A stretch of 58,508 nucleotides of DNA from Solirubrobacteraceae bacterium (GCA_030681525.1 JAUXSD010000178.1:1-58508), one strand, 5' to 3'; shown: positions 41,858 through 50,837, counted from the stretch's first letter. Made by a program: numbers and translations. The notes: generated by a model from the sequence alone, not told the origin.

Positions 41858-42823
41858 TCAGGCCTCCGGACCCGCGGGCGGCGGGACGAGCAGGACCGGC
41901 CTGCCGGCGTGGCGCAGGATGCTCTCGGCGGTGCTGCCCAGCAAGGCCGCGGCGATCCGCGAGCGCCCGCGGGTGCCGGTGACGATGACGGCGGCGTCGT
42001 GCTCGCCGGCGGCGTGGACGAGCTCGGCCGCTACGTGACGGTCGGCTTCGATCGCGGTCCTCTCGGTGCGCCACCCTCCGGCCGCGAGGATCGAGACGCC
42101 CTCGGCGGCCTGTCCGTCGGCGCGCTCGCGCGCGCCATCGTCGATCCGCGCGGCGCCCTGGCGGACGACGTCGTCGGGAACGGCGACCATGGCAAGGTTC
42201 GCCGTTCGTCCGATCGGCTGCCAGACGCTGGCGACGACCGCCGGGCGCGGGAGCAGCAGCGCGCCGCCGATCCGCATCGCACGGATCGCGTGTTCGGAGC
42301 CGTCGGTCGCAAACAGCGCGGGGGCGTCGTCGCGGGCCGGGGCGCCGCCGGGCGTGAGCAGCAGCAGCGGGCGGCGGGTGCGGTGCGCGAGCGCGCGAGC
42401 CTGGCGGCCGATCGCGCCGGTCGCGCGCGCGGCGTCCTCGCTCGCGCCGGCGACGATGACGGAGGCATCGACCTGCTCGGCGATGTCGAGGATCATCCGC
42501 CACGGCGAGTACTCCTCGGGGCAGATCTGGCGGGTCACGTGGATGCCGTGCGCCTCGAGCGCCTCGGCGGCGGCGTGCGCGACCTGCGCCGCGGCCTTGC
42601 GGGCGGCGTCGCGCAGGTCGGCGTGCAGGTCGTAGAGCGCGTCCATGGCGGCCTCCAGCCCGCCCATGACCGGCGGTGGCTGCCAGGCCGCGAGGACGAC
42701 GACGGCGCGATGCTCCAGCAGGGTGGCGGCGGCCTCGGCGAGGCGCACCGCGGCGGCGGCATCGGTTCCGGCACAGAGCAGGATCGGGCCGCGGGGCGGA
42801 TCGGAGGAGGTCGTATCGGTCAT
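41858..42823 (-). CDS. Universal stress protein, two Usp domains
   Basis: 321 residues. Domain 1 (about 12-160) begins ILLCAGTDAAAAVRLAEAAA and ends VIVAGASEDAARATGAIGR; domain 2 (about 165-315) begins PALFATDGSEHAIRAMRIGG and ends VIVTGTRGRSRIAAALLGS with PVLLVPPP. The second domain keeps the G-x-x-G and Gly/Ser nucleotide loop. An insert in each domain makes it longer than the other two Usp proteins here. It is divergent from the HemG-like gene across 109 bp that holds a motif copy and a palindrome. Confidence 0.9.
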   Translation of the reverse strand: MTDTTSSDPPRGPILLCAGTDAAAAVRLAEAAATLLEHRAVVVLAAWQPPPVMGGLEAAMDALYDLHADLRDAARKAAAQVAHAAAEALEAHGIHVTRQICPEEYSPWRMILDIAEQVDASVIVAGASEDAARATGAIGRQARALAHRTRRPLLLLTPGGAPARDDAPALFATDGSEHAIRAMRIGGALLLPRPAVVASVWQPIGRTANLAMVAVPDDVVRQGAARIDDGARERADGQAAEGVSILAAGGWRTERTAIEADRHVAAELVHAAGEHDAAVIVTGTRGRSRIAAALLGSTAESILRHAGRPVLLVPPPAGPEA

Positions 42824-42859
42824 GCGTTGGACCGTACGTCCGGCGGCGGGCCGCGACCT

Positions 42860-42870
42860 CCGTGGTTGTC
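42860..42870. promoter_or_regulatory. Recurrent promoter motif, copy between Usp and HemG-like genes
   Basis: CCGTGGTTGTC lies 37 bp upstream of the Usp start on the minus strand and 63 bp before the HemG-like start. It differs from the copy at 41371 by one base over the first nine positions. Confidence 0.3.
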
Positions 42871-42881
42871 CGCATCGCATG

Positions 42882-42898
42882 TCCGCAGGAGCTGCGGA
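42882..42898. promoter_or_regulatory. 17-bp palindrome upstream of the HemG-like gene
   Basis: TCCGCAG-GAG-CTGCGGA is a perfect seven-base inverted repeat 35 bp before the ATG. A further CTGCGGAT at 42911 repeats one arm. It may be an operator for either divergent gene. Confidence 0.4.
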
Positions 42899-42932
42899 TG
42901 TTGCGCGGTCCTGCGGATGGTTGGCTGCAGCC

Positions 42933-43535
42933 ATGACCGAATCAGCCGTATCTGCAGACCACGTCTTCCAGGACGCCGACGCCCTCATCGTCTATGCGAG
43001 CAAGCACGGACACACCGCCAAGATCGTCACGCGGCTCGCCGAGGCCATGCGCGGCGAGGGACTCGAGGTCGACCTGCGCGAGGTCGGCCAGGCCGGCGAG
43101 GCCAAGCCCGGCCGCTACGACCTCGTCGTCGTCGCCGGGTCGCTGCATCAGGAGCATCACCAGAAGGACATCGTCAGATGGGTCTCGGAGCGCCGGGAGA
43201 CGCTCGGCGACGTCGCGTCGGTGTTCATCTCGGTCTCGCTCTCCGCCGCCGACGACAGCGAGGAGTCCCAGTCCGGGATGCGGCGGTGCATCGACGCCTT
43301 CGTCGAGGAGACCGGCTGGACGCCGGGCCGCATCGAGCCCATCGCCGGCGCGCTGCAGTACCGCGAGTACGACTTCGTCACGCGCCAGGTCATGCGGATG
43401 CTCATGAAGAAGATGGGCCACCCGACCGACGCCTCCCACGACTACGACTACACCGACTGGGACGGCGTCGACCGGCTCGGCCGCGAGCTCGCCCAGGAGA
43501 CGAAGGGCCGCCAGGGCGCGCCGGCCGGGGCTTAG
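42933..43535 (+). CDS. HemG-like flavodoxin-domain protein
   Basis: 200 residues. The FMN-binding flavodoxin start is ALIVYASKHGHTAKIVTRLA (about 17-36), with LVVVAGSLHQEHHQ for the second FMN loop. The C-terminal HDYDYTDWDGVDRLG closely follows the HemG family ending (DYEYTDW). HemG uses menaquinone to oxidise protoporphyrinogen IX in heme synthesis; relatives of this length also act as general flavodoxin-like reductases. Heme supply would suit the nearby double-GAF kinase if that binds heme. It sits between Usp and ZIP genes and ends in a small T-tailed hairpin. Confidence 0.82.
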   Translation: MTESAVSADHVFQDADALIVYASKHGHTAKIVTRLAEAMRGEGLEVDLREVGQAGEAKPGRYDLVVVAGSLHQEHHQKDIVRWVSERRETLGDVASVFISVSLSAADDSEESQSGMRRCIDAFVEETGWTPGRIEPIAGALQYREYDFVTRQVMRMLMKKMGHPTDASHDYDYTDWDGVDRLGRELAQETKGRQGAPAGA

Positions 43536-43546
43536 CCCTCGTTTTT
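43528..43546 (+). terminator. Short intrinsic terminator of the HemG-like gene
   Basis: GGGC-TTA-GCCC, which includes the stop codon, is followed after TCG by five T residues. The stem is only four base pairs, but T runs are rare in this sequence. Confidence 0.4.
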
Positions 43547-43605
43547 GCGGCCCGCGTGGCCGCAATGGTCGTCGCCGCCGACGAGCAGCGCGGCGTCCAT
43601 CGGGC

Positions 43606-44346
43606 TCAGACCCCGAGCGCGAGGCCGAGCGCGAGCATGATCGCCGCGCCGATGGAGGTCCCGGCCGACACGCTCAGATGCGAGCCGTGCTTCCACGCGT
43701 CGGGCAGCAGGTCGACGACGATGAGCGCGAGCATCGCGCCCCCGGCGAGCGCGAAGGAGGCGGGCAGGATCCCGTCGATCTGCTCGACCGCCAGCCAGGC
43801 GACGAGCGCCCCCGGGATCTGAGGGACGCTCGTCAGGACCGCTCCCCAGAACTGGCGGCCGGCCGAGTACCCCGCGGGTTGCATCGCCGCCGCGGTGGCA
43901 GTTCCCTCGGGCACGTTCTGGATCGCGATGGCGGTGATGACGAACAGGCCGATACCCGTCTCGGTCGAGGCGAACGCGCTGCCGATCGCAAAGCCCTCGG
44001 GCAGGCTGTGGGCGAACAGCACGCCGAAGACGAGCAGCGAGCGTGTGCCGGCGGCGCTGCGCCCGGCCGCGTCCGCGCGGTGGCCCAGCGTCCGCCGGGT
44101 GAGCACGAGCGCGAGCGCTCCGACGATCGCGGCGGCGGCGACGGGGCCCGTTGCACCCTGCTCGAACGCCGGAATGAGCAACCCGGCGATCGCTGCCACG
44201 GCCATGACGCCCGCGGCGAGCCCGCTGAGCAGGCCCTGCGCCGCGCGCGCCCGCGCGACGCCGAGAGCCAGCACGGGGAGCGCGCCGAGACCGGTCGCCA
44301 CCACGGTCGCAGTGGCGATCGCCGTGAGCAGCAGGGCGTCGTTCAT
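43606..44346 (-). CDS. ZIP family metal transporter
   Basis: 246 residues with eight hydrophobic segments. The binuclear metal site is visible in TM4 as HSLPEGFAIG and in TM5 as IQNVPEGTATA, the two signatures of bacterial ZIP proteins of the ZupT/GufA type. These move Zn and related divalent ions into the cytoplasm. The ATG is preceded by no strong site. It is divergent from the double-GAF kinase gene over 289 bp, and together with the Nramp-like gene gives this island two metal importers. Confidence 0.88.
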   Translation of the reverse strand: MNDALLLTAIATATVVATGLGALPVLALGVARARAAQGLLSGLAAGVMAVAAIAGLLIPAFEQGATGPVAAAAIVGALALVLTRRTLGHRADAAGRSAAGTRSLLVFGVLFAHSLPEGFAIGSAFASTETGIGLFVITAIAIQNVPEGTATAAAMQPAGYSAGRQFWGAVLTSVPQIPGALVAWLAVEQIDGILPASFALAGGAMLALIVVDLLPDAWKHGSHLSVSAGTSIGAAIMLALGLALGV

Positions 44347-44635
44347 CGCCGCAACCTATGGGTCGCGGGCGCGCTGGTCATCCGGGCCGCACCGCAGTCG
44401 GCGGCGGGTAGTCCGCAGAGGTGAGGGAATGGCTCTGGCCGGCGTGATGCTGTGGTACGTTCGGCGCGGCTCCGGAGTGCACACCCCTGGTCTGCGCGGC
44501 ACAAAACCCAATGGTCATGGCAGCGACGCGTAAGTGCAGACGAGCCAGCCGCAACTCGTACGGTGCAGTGGCGTGCAAACGCGGCTGGCCACCTCCTCGT
44601 CGCCGGCGTGCTTCGCCGTTGACCGTGCTGCGCCC
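44347..44635. promoter_or_regulatory. Divergent upstream region of ZIP and GAF-kinase genes
   Basis: This 289-bp gap holds GGTCATCCG at 44376 and GGGTAGTCCGC at 44406, both resembling the recurrent motif of this island. A minus-strand CATAGGTT close to the ZIP start may be a -10 element. I see no gene in it; the in-frame extension of the kinase back to 44534 lacks a start with a ribosome binding site. Confidence 0.35.
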
Positions 44636-46354
44636 ATGACCGCTCCTCAGGACCATCGTCTCGGCGAAGAACGCCTACGGCGCCTTATCGACGTCGGCCG
44701 TGGCCTGCTCGCCCAGCTCGAGCCCGACGCTGTGCTCGACCACGTCCTCGGGACCGCCTGCGAGATCACCGGTGCGCGCTACGCCGCGCTCGGCGTCCTC
44801 GACCGCGACCGCCGCGAGCTCGACCGGTTCATCACCCGCGGGATCGACGCCGAGACGCATCGTGCGATCGGCGATCTGCCGCGCGGGCGGGGGCTGCTCG
44901 GCGTGCTCATCGAGCATCCGCAGCCGCTGCGCATACCCGATGTCGGCGAGCACCCGAAGTCCTACGGCTTCCCGCCCGGCCATCCACCGATGTCGACGTT
45001 CCTCGGCGTTCCCGTGCTCGTGCGCGGCCAGGCGTGGGGCAACCTCTACCTCACCGAGAAGGCCGGCGGCGCCGAGTTCGACGCCGCCGACGAGGAGTCG
45101 GTGGTGATCCTCGCGGCGTGGGCGGCGATCGCGATCGAGAACGCGCGCCTCTACGAGTCCGTCGCCGCGCGCCGCGACGAGCTCGAGCAGACGACCCGGC
45201 GGCTGGAGGCGGCGCGGACGATCGCCGTCGCCGTCGGCGCCGAGATGGAGCTCGACCAGGTGCTCGAGCTCATCGCCAAGCGCGGCCGGGCGCTCGTCGA
45301 GGCGCGCAGCCTGGTGATCCTCCTGCGCGAGGGCAGCGACCTCGTCGTCGCAGCCAGCGCCGGCGTCACCGAGCGGGCGCTCGGTACCCGGGTGCCGATC
45401 GAGGGCTCGACCGTCGGACAGGTCCTCACGTCCCGCCGGGTGCGGCGGATCGCCGACGTCGGCGCGCAGCTACGGCTGGCGGCGACACAGCTTGGTGTCG
45501 CCGACGCACGGACGGCGCTGCTGGCGCCGCTCGACTACCGTGGCCGCGGGCTCGGCGTGCTGGTCGCCTTCGATCGCGGTGCCGACGCGACGGGCTTCTC
45601 CGAAGACGACGAGGCGACGCTGCGCGCATTCGCGGCCAGCGCCGCGACCGCTGTCGCGCTCGCCCAGACCGTCCAGCACGATCGGCTGCGCCACTCGCTG
45701 GACGCCGCCGAAGCCGAGCGCCGGCGCTGGGCGCGCGAGCTGCACGACGAGACCTTGCAGGGGCTTGGCGGCCTGCGGGTCATCCTCTCGTCGGCGCTGC
45801 GGCGCATCGAGCAGGACGACGTCGCGGAGCTGCTGCGTGAGGGCGTCGGCCAGACCGAACGCGAGATCGAGAACCTGCGGGCGATCATCACCGAGCTGCG
45901 TCCCGCGGCGCTCGACGAGCTCGGGCTCGTGCCGGCCATCGAGGCGCTTGTGGGCCGCGTGAGCGCCGTCGAGGGCCTGGAGATCGAATGCGACCTCGTC
46001 GTATCGCGCGCCGACACCGGGATCGGCTCGGAGCTCGAGACGACGATCTACCGGCTCGTCCAGGAGGCCCTGACCAACGTCGCCAAGCATGCTCAGGCCG
46101 AGCACGCCCGCGTCCTGGTCCGCGGCGTCGACGACCGCATCTCGGTGGAGGTCTCCGACGACGGCGCCGGATTCGATCCGAACGCCACGACGGCCGGCTT
46201 CGGCCTCGCCGGGATGCGCGAGCGCGTGCAGCTCAGCGGCGGACAGCTGACCGTGACGCCCGGCGAGAAGGGCACCACGGTGCGCGCCGAGCTGCCGCTC
46301 TCAGCGCTCGACGAGCCCGTGGTCGAGGGCGTAGCGCACCAGATCGGCGCGTGA
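44636..46354 (+). CDS. DosS/DevS-like double-GAF sensor histidine kinase
   Basis: 572 residues, no membrane segment. GAF-A spans about 28-172 with ITGARYAALGVLDRDRREL, IGDLPRGRGLLGVLIEHPQP and GFPPGHPPMSTFLGVPVLVR, closely following mycobacterial DosS/DosT; His116 lies in the segment that carries their heme-ligand His. GAF-B is about 190-345. The HisKA_3 box RRRWARELHDETLQGLGGLR has His370, then the ATPase N box VQEALTNVAKHA and G box GFGLAGMRERVQLSGG. DosS senses oxygen, NO or CO through heme; whether this one binds heme cannot be decided here. Its last 54 bases overlap the end of the convergent NarL regulator gene. Confidence 0.88.
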   Translation: MTAPQDHRLGEERLRRLIDVGRGLLAQLEPDAVLDHVLGTACEITGARYAALGVLDRDRRELDRFITRGIDAETHRAIGDLPRGRGLLGVLIEHPQPLRIPDVGEHPKSYGFPPGHPPMSTFLGVPVLVRGQAWGNLYLTEKAGGAEFDAADEESVVILAAWAAIAIENARLYESVAARRDELEQTTRRLEAARTIAVAVGAEMELDQVLELIAKRGRALVEARSLVILLREGSDLVVAASAGVTERALGTRVPIEGSTVGQVLTSRRVRRIADVGAQLRLAATQLGVADARTALLAPLDYRGRGLGVLVAFDRGADATGFSEDDEATLRAFAASAATAVALAQTVQHDRLRHSLDAAEAERRRWARELHDETLQGLGGLRVILSSALRRIEQDDVAELLREGVGQTEREIENLRAIITELRPAALDELGLVPAIEALVGRVSAVEGLEIECDLVVSRADTGIGSELETTIYRLVQEALTNVAKHAQAEHARVLVRGVDDRISVEVSDDGAGFDPNATTAGFGLAGMRERVQLSGGQLTVTPGEKGTTVRAELPLSALDEPVVEGVAHQIGA

Positions 46355-46957
46355 GGAGCGGCGCAGCTTCTGCTGGATGTGCGCGCGGTGGCTCTCGACC
46401 GTGCGGATCGAGAGATACAGCGACTCGGCGATCTCGGCGTTCGTGTGGCCGAGCGCAATCATCCGCAGGACCTCGACCTCGCGCTGGGAGAGGTCGTCGG
46501 GCGGCCCGCTCGGCTGCGGCGGCTCGGCCGCCATCCGCGCGCCGAGCTGCGGGTTGAGGTAGGTCTGCCCTGCCGCCGCGCGGCGGACCGCCTCGACGAG
46601 CTCGTCGTCGGCGGCCTCCTTGAGCACATAGGCCAGCGCGCCCGCGCCGAGCGCCTTGCGGGCGAACGCGGGCTCGTCCTGCATCGTCAGCACCGTGATG
46701 CTCGTCCCCGGCGAAGCCTCGAGGATCTGGGGGATCGCCTCGAGGCTCGACCCGCCCGGCATGTTGAGGTCGAGCACGAGGACGTCGGGCTTGTGGCCGC
46801 GCGTCGTGCGGATCGCCGCCTGGACGTCGCCGACGGATGCGACCACCTCGAATCCCTCCTCCGCCTCGAGCAGGAGCTCCAGCCCGCGCCGCACGACCGC
46901 ATGATCGTCGGCCAGCACGATCCTGATCGTCGGACTCCCCGCGGCTGACGCGTCCAT
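46301..46957 (-). CDS. NarL/DevR-like response regulator
   Basis: 218 residues. The receiver has acidic residues at 17-18 (VLADDHAVVRRGLELLL), phospho-acceptor Asp63 in VLVLDLNMPGG, a Thr in ITVLTMQDEP and Lys in AYVLKEAADDEL. The LuxR HTH is at about 152-212: LSQREVEVLRMIALGHTNAE, LYLSIRTVESHRAHIQQKLR. It is the natural partner of the GAF kinase by position but is convergent with it, sharing 54 bp at the 3' ends. It diverges from phosphoketolase. An upstream ATG at 46969 would add four residues. Confidence 0.88.
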   Translation of the reverse strand: MDASAAGSPTIRIVLADDHAVVRRGLELLLEAEEGFEVVASVGDVQAAIRTTRGHKPDVLVLDLNMPGGSSLEAIPQILEASPGTSITVLTMQDEPAFARKALGAGALAYVLKEAADDELVEAVRRAAAGQTYLNPQLGARMAAEPPQPSGPPDDLSQREVEVLRMIALGHTNAEIAESLYLSIRTVESHRAHIQQKLRRSSRADLVRYALDHGLVER

Positions 46958-47249
46958 AGGCCAGACCATAGCGGCGCCAGGGCCGATAGAGATCGGTGTT
47001 CTCCCGCGGACAGGTGGCGGCTTGCGCCGATGCCGGTCGGGCGCCGAGGACGCGGCACGACGAGCACGGCACACGGCGCGTCGCGGCGAGGTACCGCGCG
47101 ACGCGCGCAGCCGCCCGGCCGGCGCTGATGGCGCCCGCAGCGCGCCGCGCGACCGTCGATCGCCCCGCACCGCAATGACGGAGGTCGCGCAAGGCGAGCG
47201 CGGGGACGAGCCGCACGGAAGCGAGACCACGGTGTGCGAGGGTTGCGCT
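46958..47249. promoter_or_regulatory. Divergent upstream region of response regulator and phosphoketolase
   Basis: This 292-bp region contains CCGAT-AGAG-ATCGG at 46983-46996 and a minus-strand TATGGT as a possible -10 for the regulator. The phosphoketolase frame stays open through part of it, to an ATG at 47175, but without a ribosome binding site. I see no separate gene. Confidence 0.35.
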
Positions 47250-49637
47250 ATGAGCGAGGATGGCACGAGCGGCCTGCCGGACCGCGAGCTCGACGACCTG
47301 CTGGCCTACTGGCAGGCGGCGAACTACCTCACGGTCGCGCAGATCTACCTGCGCGACAACGCGCTGCTGCGCGAACCGCTGCGCGTCGAGCACGTCAAGC
47401 CGCGGCTGCTGGGCCACTGGGGTACGTCGCCCGGGCTGAACCTCGTCTACGCGCAGCTCAACCGGCTCATCCGCCGGACCGAGCAGCCGGTGCTGTACGT
47501 CGCCGGGCCAGGACACGGCGGCCCGGCGGTCGTCGCCAACGTCTACCTCGAGGGCACGTACTCCGAGATCTATCCGCACGTGAGCGCCGACGAGGCCGGC
47601 CTGCGCGCGCTGGTGCGCCAGTTCTCGACGCCCGGCGGCATCCCGAGCCACGTCAGCGTGCCGACGCCCGGCTCGATCCACGAGGGCGGCGAGCTCGGCT
47701 ACGCGCTCGTGCACGCCTTCGGCGCCGCGTTCGACAACCCGGATCTGCTCGTCGCCTGCGTTGTCGGCGACGGCGAGGCGGAGACCGCACCGCTCGAGGG
47801 CTCGTGGAAGGGCATCCGCTTCCTCGACCCGGCGCGCGACGGCGCGGTGCTGCCGATCCTGCACCTCAACGAGTTCAAGATCGCCGGGCCGACGGTGCTG
47901 GGCCGCGCGCCGGAAGCCGACGTGCTCGCGCTGCTGCGCGGGCACGGCTACGCGCCGCGGGTCGTCAGCGGCGACGACCCGCGCCGGGTGCACCGTGATT
48001 TCGCCGCCGCACTCGACGATGCGTACGCGGAGATCCGCGCGATCCAGGACACGGCCCGTGCGGGCACCGCGCACGGGACCGGCACGCCGGCCTGGCCGGC
48101 GATCGTCCTGCGCACCCCGAAGGGGTGGACCGGCCCGCACGAGGTCGACGGCACACGGGTGGAGGGGACGTTTCGCTCACATCAGGTCCCGCTGTCGGGT
48201 GTGCGCGAGAACCCCGAGCACCTCGCGCAGCTCGAGCGCTGGATGCGCTCATACCGGCCCGAGGCGTGCTTCGATCCGAGAGGCAGCCTCGTGGCCGAGC
48301 TGGCGGCGCTCGCGCCGGAGGGCGACCTGCGGATGGGCGCGCTGCCGCACGCCAACGGCGGCCGCGTGCTCACCGCGCTGGACCTGCCCGAGCCGGCGGC
48401 GTACGCGCTCGACGTCGCGCGGCCTGCCCGGACGCGCGCAGAGTCCACGCGCCAGCTCGGAGAGCTGCTGCGCGACGTCTACACGCGCAACGCCGCGGCG
48501 GCCAACTTCCGCCTCTTCAGCCCCGACGAGACGAACTCCAACCGGCTCGGCGCGGTGTTCGACGTCTCAGACCGGATGCTGCGCGACGCCCGCGACGGCG
48601 ACGAGCACGTCACGCCGCACGGTCGCGTCATGGAGGTCCTCTCCGAGCACAACTGCCAGGGCTGGCTGGAGGGCTACCTGCTGACCGGCCGGCACGGCCT
48701 CTTCGCGACGTACGAGGCGTTCGCGATGGTCTCGGCGTCGATGGCGATCCAGCACGCCAAGTGGCTCGAGCACGGTCGCCGGCTGCAGTGGCGCGCGCCC
48801 GTCGCATCGCTCAACGTGCTGCTGACGTCGACGTGCTGGCGCAACGACCACAACGGCTTCAGCCACCAGGGGCCGGGGCTGATCGACACGATGATCTCGC
48901 TCAGCGGCGAGGTCGTACGCGTGTACCTGCCGCCGGACGCCAACTGCCTGCTGTGGACGGCCGACCACTGCCTGCGCAGCCGCGACTACGTCAACCTCGT
49001 CGTCATCGACAAGCAGCCCCAGCTGCAGTACCTCGACATCGACGCGGCCCGCGAGCACTGCGCACGCGGGGCGGGCGAGTGGGAGTGGGCGGGCAACGCG
49101 ATCGGCCGCGAGGAGTCCGACGTCGTGCTGGCGTGCATCGGCGACGTGCCGACGCAGGAGACGATTGCCGCCGCCGCGCTGCTGCGCGAGCACGTGCCCG
49201 AGCTGCGCTTCCGGGTCGTCAACGTCGTCGACCTCATGGCGCTGGCGCCCGCCGGCGTGCACCCCCACGGGATGCCGCGCGAGCGCTTCGAGACGCTCTT
49301 CGGCGAGACGACCGACGTCGTCTGCGCGTTTCACGGCTACGCGCGGGCGATGCACCAGCTGCTGCACGGGCGCCCGAACGCCAGCCGCTTTCACGTGCAC
49401 GGCTACACCGAGCAGGGCACCACGACGACGCCGTTCGACATGGTCGTGCTCAACGAGATGAGCCGCTACCACCTCGTGCTCAACGCCCTGCGCCGCGCCC
49501 GCCGGCTCGCGCCCGGTGCGCGGGCCCTGGAGCACCACTGCGAGGCGCAGCTGCTGCGCCACCGGGCCTACATACGCGAGCACTTCGAGGACATGCCCGA
49601 GGTGCGCGACTGGACGTGGCCCGAGCAGGTCGTCTGA
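47250..49637 (+). CDS. xfp: Xylulose-5-phosphate/fructose-6-phosphate phosphoketolase
   Basis: 795 residues, the normal family length, from an ATG preceded by GAGGG. Thiamine-diphosphate enzyme signatures are clear: LLGHWGTSPGLNLVYAQLNR, YVAGPGHGGPAVVANVYLEG, SIHEGGELGYALVHAFGA and GDGEAETAPLEGSWKG, then HLNEFKIAGPTVLGR, FSPDETNSNRLGAVF and TSTCWRNDHNGFSHQGPG. It splits xylulose-5-phosphate or fructose-6-phosphate with phosphate into acetyl phosphate plus an aldose phosphate. The next gene, acetate kinase, is 14 bp downstream, so the pair turns sugar phosphate into acetate and ATP. It sits beside the DosS-like kinase, which fits energy supply under hypoxia. Confidence 0.94.
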   Translation: MSEDGTSGLPDRELDDLLAYWQAANYLTVAQIYLRDNALLREPLRVEHVKPRLLGHWGTSPGLNLVYAQLNRLIRRTEQPVLYVAGPGHGGPAVVANVYLEGTYSEIYPHVSADEAGLRALVRQFSTPGGIPSHVSVPTPGSIHEGGELGYALVHAFGAAFDNPDLLVACVVGDGEAETAPLEGSWKGIRFLDPARDGAVLPILHLNEFKIAGPTVLGRAPEADVLALLRGHGYAPRVVSGDDPRRVHRDFAAALDDAYAEIRAIQDTARAGTAHGTGTPAWPAIVLRTPKGWTGPHEVDGTRVEGTFRSHQVPLSGVRENPEHLAQLERWMRSYRPEACFDPRGSLVAELAALAPEGDLRMGALPHANGGRVLTALDLPEPAAYALDVARPARTRAESTRQLGELLRDVYTRNAAAANFRLFSPDETNSNRLGAVFDVSDRMLRDARDGDEHVTPHGRVMEVLSEHNCQGWLEGYLLTGRHGLFATYEAFAMVSASMAIQHAKWLEHGRRLQWRAPVASLNVLLTSTCWRNDHNGFSHQGPGLIDTMISLSGEVVRVYLPPDANCLLWTADHCLRSRDYVNLVVIDKQPQLQYLDIDAAREHCARGAGEWEWAGNAIGREESDVVLACIGDVPTQETIAAAALLREHVPELRFRVVNVVDLMALAPAGVHPHGMPRERFETLFGETTDVVCAFHGYARAMHQLLHGRPNASRFHVHGYTEQGTTTTPFDMVVLNEMSRYHLVLNALRRARRLAPGARALEHHCEAQLLRHRAYIREHFEDMPEVRDWTWPEQVV

Positions 49638-49651
49638 GCGATAGCCGGCTC

Positions 49652-50755
49652 GTGCGGGTGCTCGTCGTCAACGCCGGGTCGAGCAGCCTCAAGCATGCGC
49701 TCGTGCACGCGGGACGCGGCGCGATCCTCGCCCACGGCGAGCAGCGCTGGGAGCCCGGCGCGAGCGCGGGCCGTCACGCCGGGGCGCTGGCGGCGGCGCT
49801 CGCCGACGCCGGCGGCGGGGCGGACGCGGTCGGCCATCGCGTCGTCCACGGGGGTGCGCGCTTCACCGGCCCGGCCGTGATCGGTGCCGACGTTCGCGCG
49901 GCGATCGAGGCGCTCGCGCCGCTCGCCCCGCTGCACACCCGCGCGGCGCTCGAGGGCATCGACGCGGCGGCCGCCGCGCTCCCGCGCCTGGCGCAGGTCG
50001 CGTGCTTCGACACCGCCTTTCATCGCACGCTTGCGCCGGAGGCCGCGACGTACGCGCTGCCGCGCGAGTGGAGCGAGCGCTTCGGGCTGCGCCGCTACGG
50101 CTTTCACGGGCTGAACGTCGCGTGGTGTCACGAGCAGGCGAGCGCGCGGCTGGGGTGCGACGGCTGCCGGCGGCTCGTCGTCTGTCATCTCGGCAGCGGC
50201 TGCTCGGTGAGCGCGGTGCTCGACGGCCGCTCGGTCGACACGACGATGGGCTTCACACCCCTGGAGGGCGTGCCGATGGCGACACGCTCGGGCTCGGTCG
50301 ACCCCGGGCTGTTGCTGCACCTGCTCGCCGCCGGGATCGGGCGCGAGGAGCTCGACGACGCGCTGAACCACCGCTCCGGGCTGTTGGGATTGTCGGGCCG
50401 GCACGGGCTGCGCGACGTGGAGCGGGCGGCGGTGGCGGGAGACCCGCGGGCGCGCTTGGCGTTCGACGTGCTCGTGCGCGGCGTCAGCGGCGCGGTCGCC
50501 GCGATGTCCACCTCGCTGCTCGGGCTCGACGCCCTCGTCTTCACGGCCGGCGCCGGCGAGCGATCGGCGCTTCTGCGCGGCGCGATCTGCGAGCGGCTCG
50601 GTCAGCTCGGCGTCGTGCTCGACGACGACGCCAACGCCGCGGACGCGCAGGGGATCTCGCGCGCCGGTGCGGCGGTGGCCGTGCTCGTCGTCGCGGCGGG
50701 GGAGGAGATCGTCATCGCGCGCGAAACCGCGCGCGCTCTGGGGAGATCTTCGTAG
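49652..50755 (+). CDS. ackA: Acetate kinase
   Basis: 367 residues, slightly shorter than most acetate kinases (about 400). The ASKHA-fold motifs are present: VLVVNAGSSSLKHALV at the start, GHRVVHGGARF, FDTAFHRTL, FGLRRYGFHGLN, CHLGSGCSVSAVLDG, TPLEGVPMATRSGSVDPG, and the adenosine motif FTAGAGERSALLR near 295. It makes ATP from acetyl phosphate supplied by the upstream phosphoketolase. Two in-frame GTG codons (49652, 49658) compete as start; I took the first, 14 bp after the xfp stop. Confidence 0.9.
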   Translation: MRVLVVNAGSSSLKHALVHAGRGAILAHGEQRWEPGASAGRHAGALAAALADAGGGADAVGHRVVHGGARFTGPAVIGADVRAAIEALAPLAPLHTRAALEGIDAAAAALPRLAQVACFDTAFHRTLAPEAATYALPREWSERFGLRRYGFHGLNVAWCHEQASARLGCDGCRRLVVCHLGSGCSVSAVLDGRSVDTTMGFTPLEGVPMATRSGSVDPGLLLHLLAAGIGREELDDALNHRSGLLGLSGRHGLRDVERAAVAGDPRARLAFDVLVRGVSGAVAAMSTSLLGLDALVFTAGAGERSALLRGAICERLGQLGVVLDDDANAADAQGISRAGAAVAVLVVAAGEEIVIARETARALGRSS

Positions 50756-50794
50756 CCGCGGCCGGATTCGCGTGTCGCGAAGGCGGGGGCCAAC

Positions 50795-50811
50795 GCCGAA
50801 CAACGTTCGGC
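50795..50811. terminator. Hairpin between ackA and the DksA-like gene
   Basis: GCCGAAC-AAC-GTTCGGC is a perfect seven-base inverted repeat about 40 bp after the ackA stop and 27 bp beyond the stop of the convergent gene. It probably ends both transcripts. It resembles a LexA box but with a three-base, not four-base, spacer. Confidence 0.5.
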
Positions 50812-50837
50812 CGACCGGATGCCTGCAGCACGCGCGC

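Noticed and set aside
43547..43563. Hairpin GCGGCC-CGCGT-GGCCGC as terminator of the ZIP gene
   Set aside because: On the minus strand it is followed by A residues, not T, so it does not form an intrinsic terminator in that direction.
47175..47249. Longer start for phosphoketolase at ATG 47175
   Set aside because: It has no ribosome binding site and adds a 25-residue extension not found in the family; ATG 47250 has GAGGG and gives the normal length.
50795..50811. Possible LexA/SOS box
   Set aside because: CGAAC and GTTCG are spaced by three bases, not four, and the site lies between convergent 3' ends, so a terminator is more likely.
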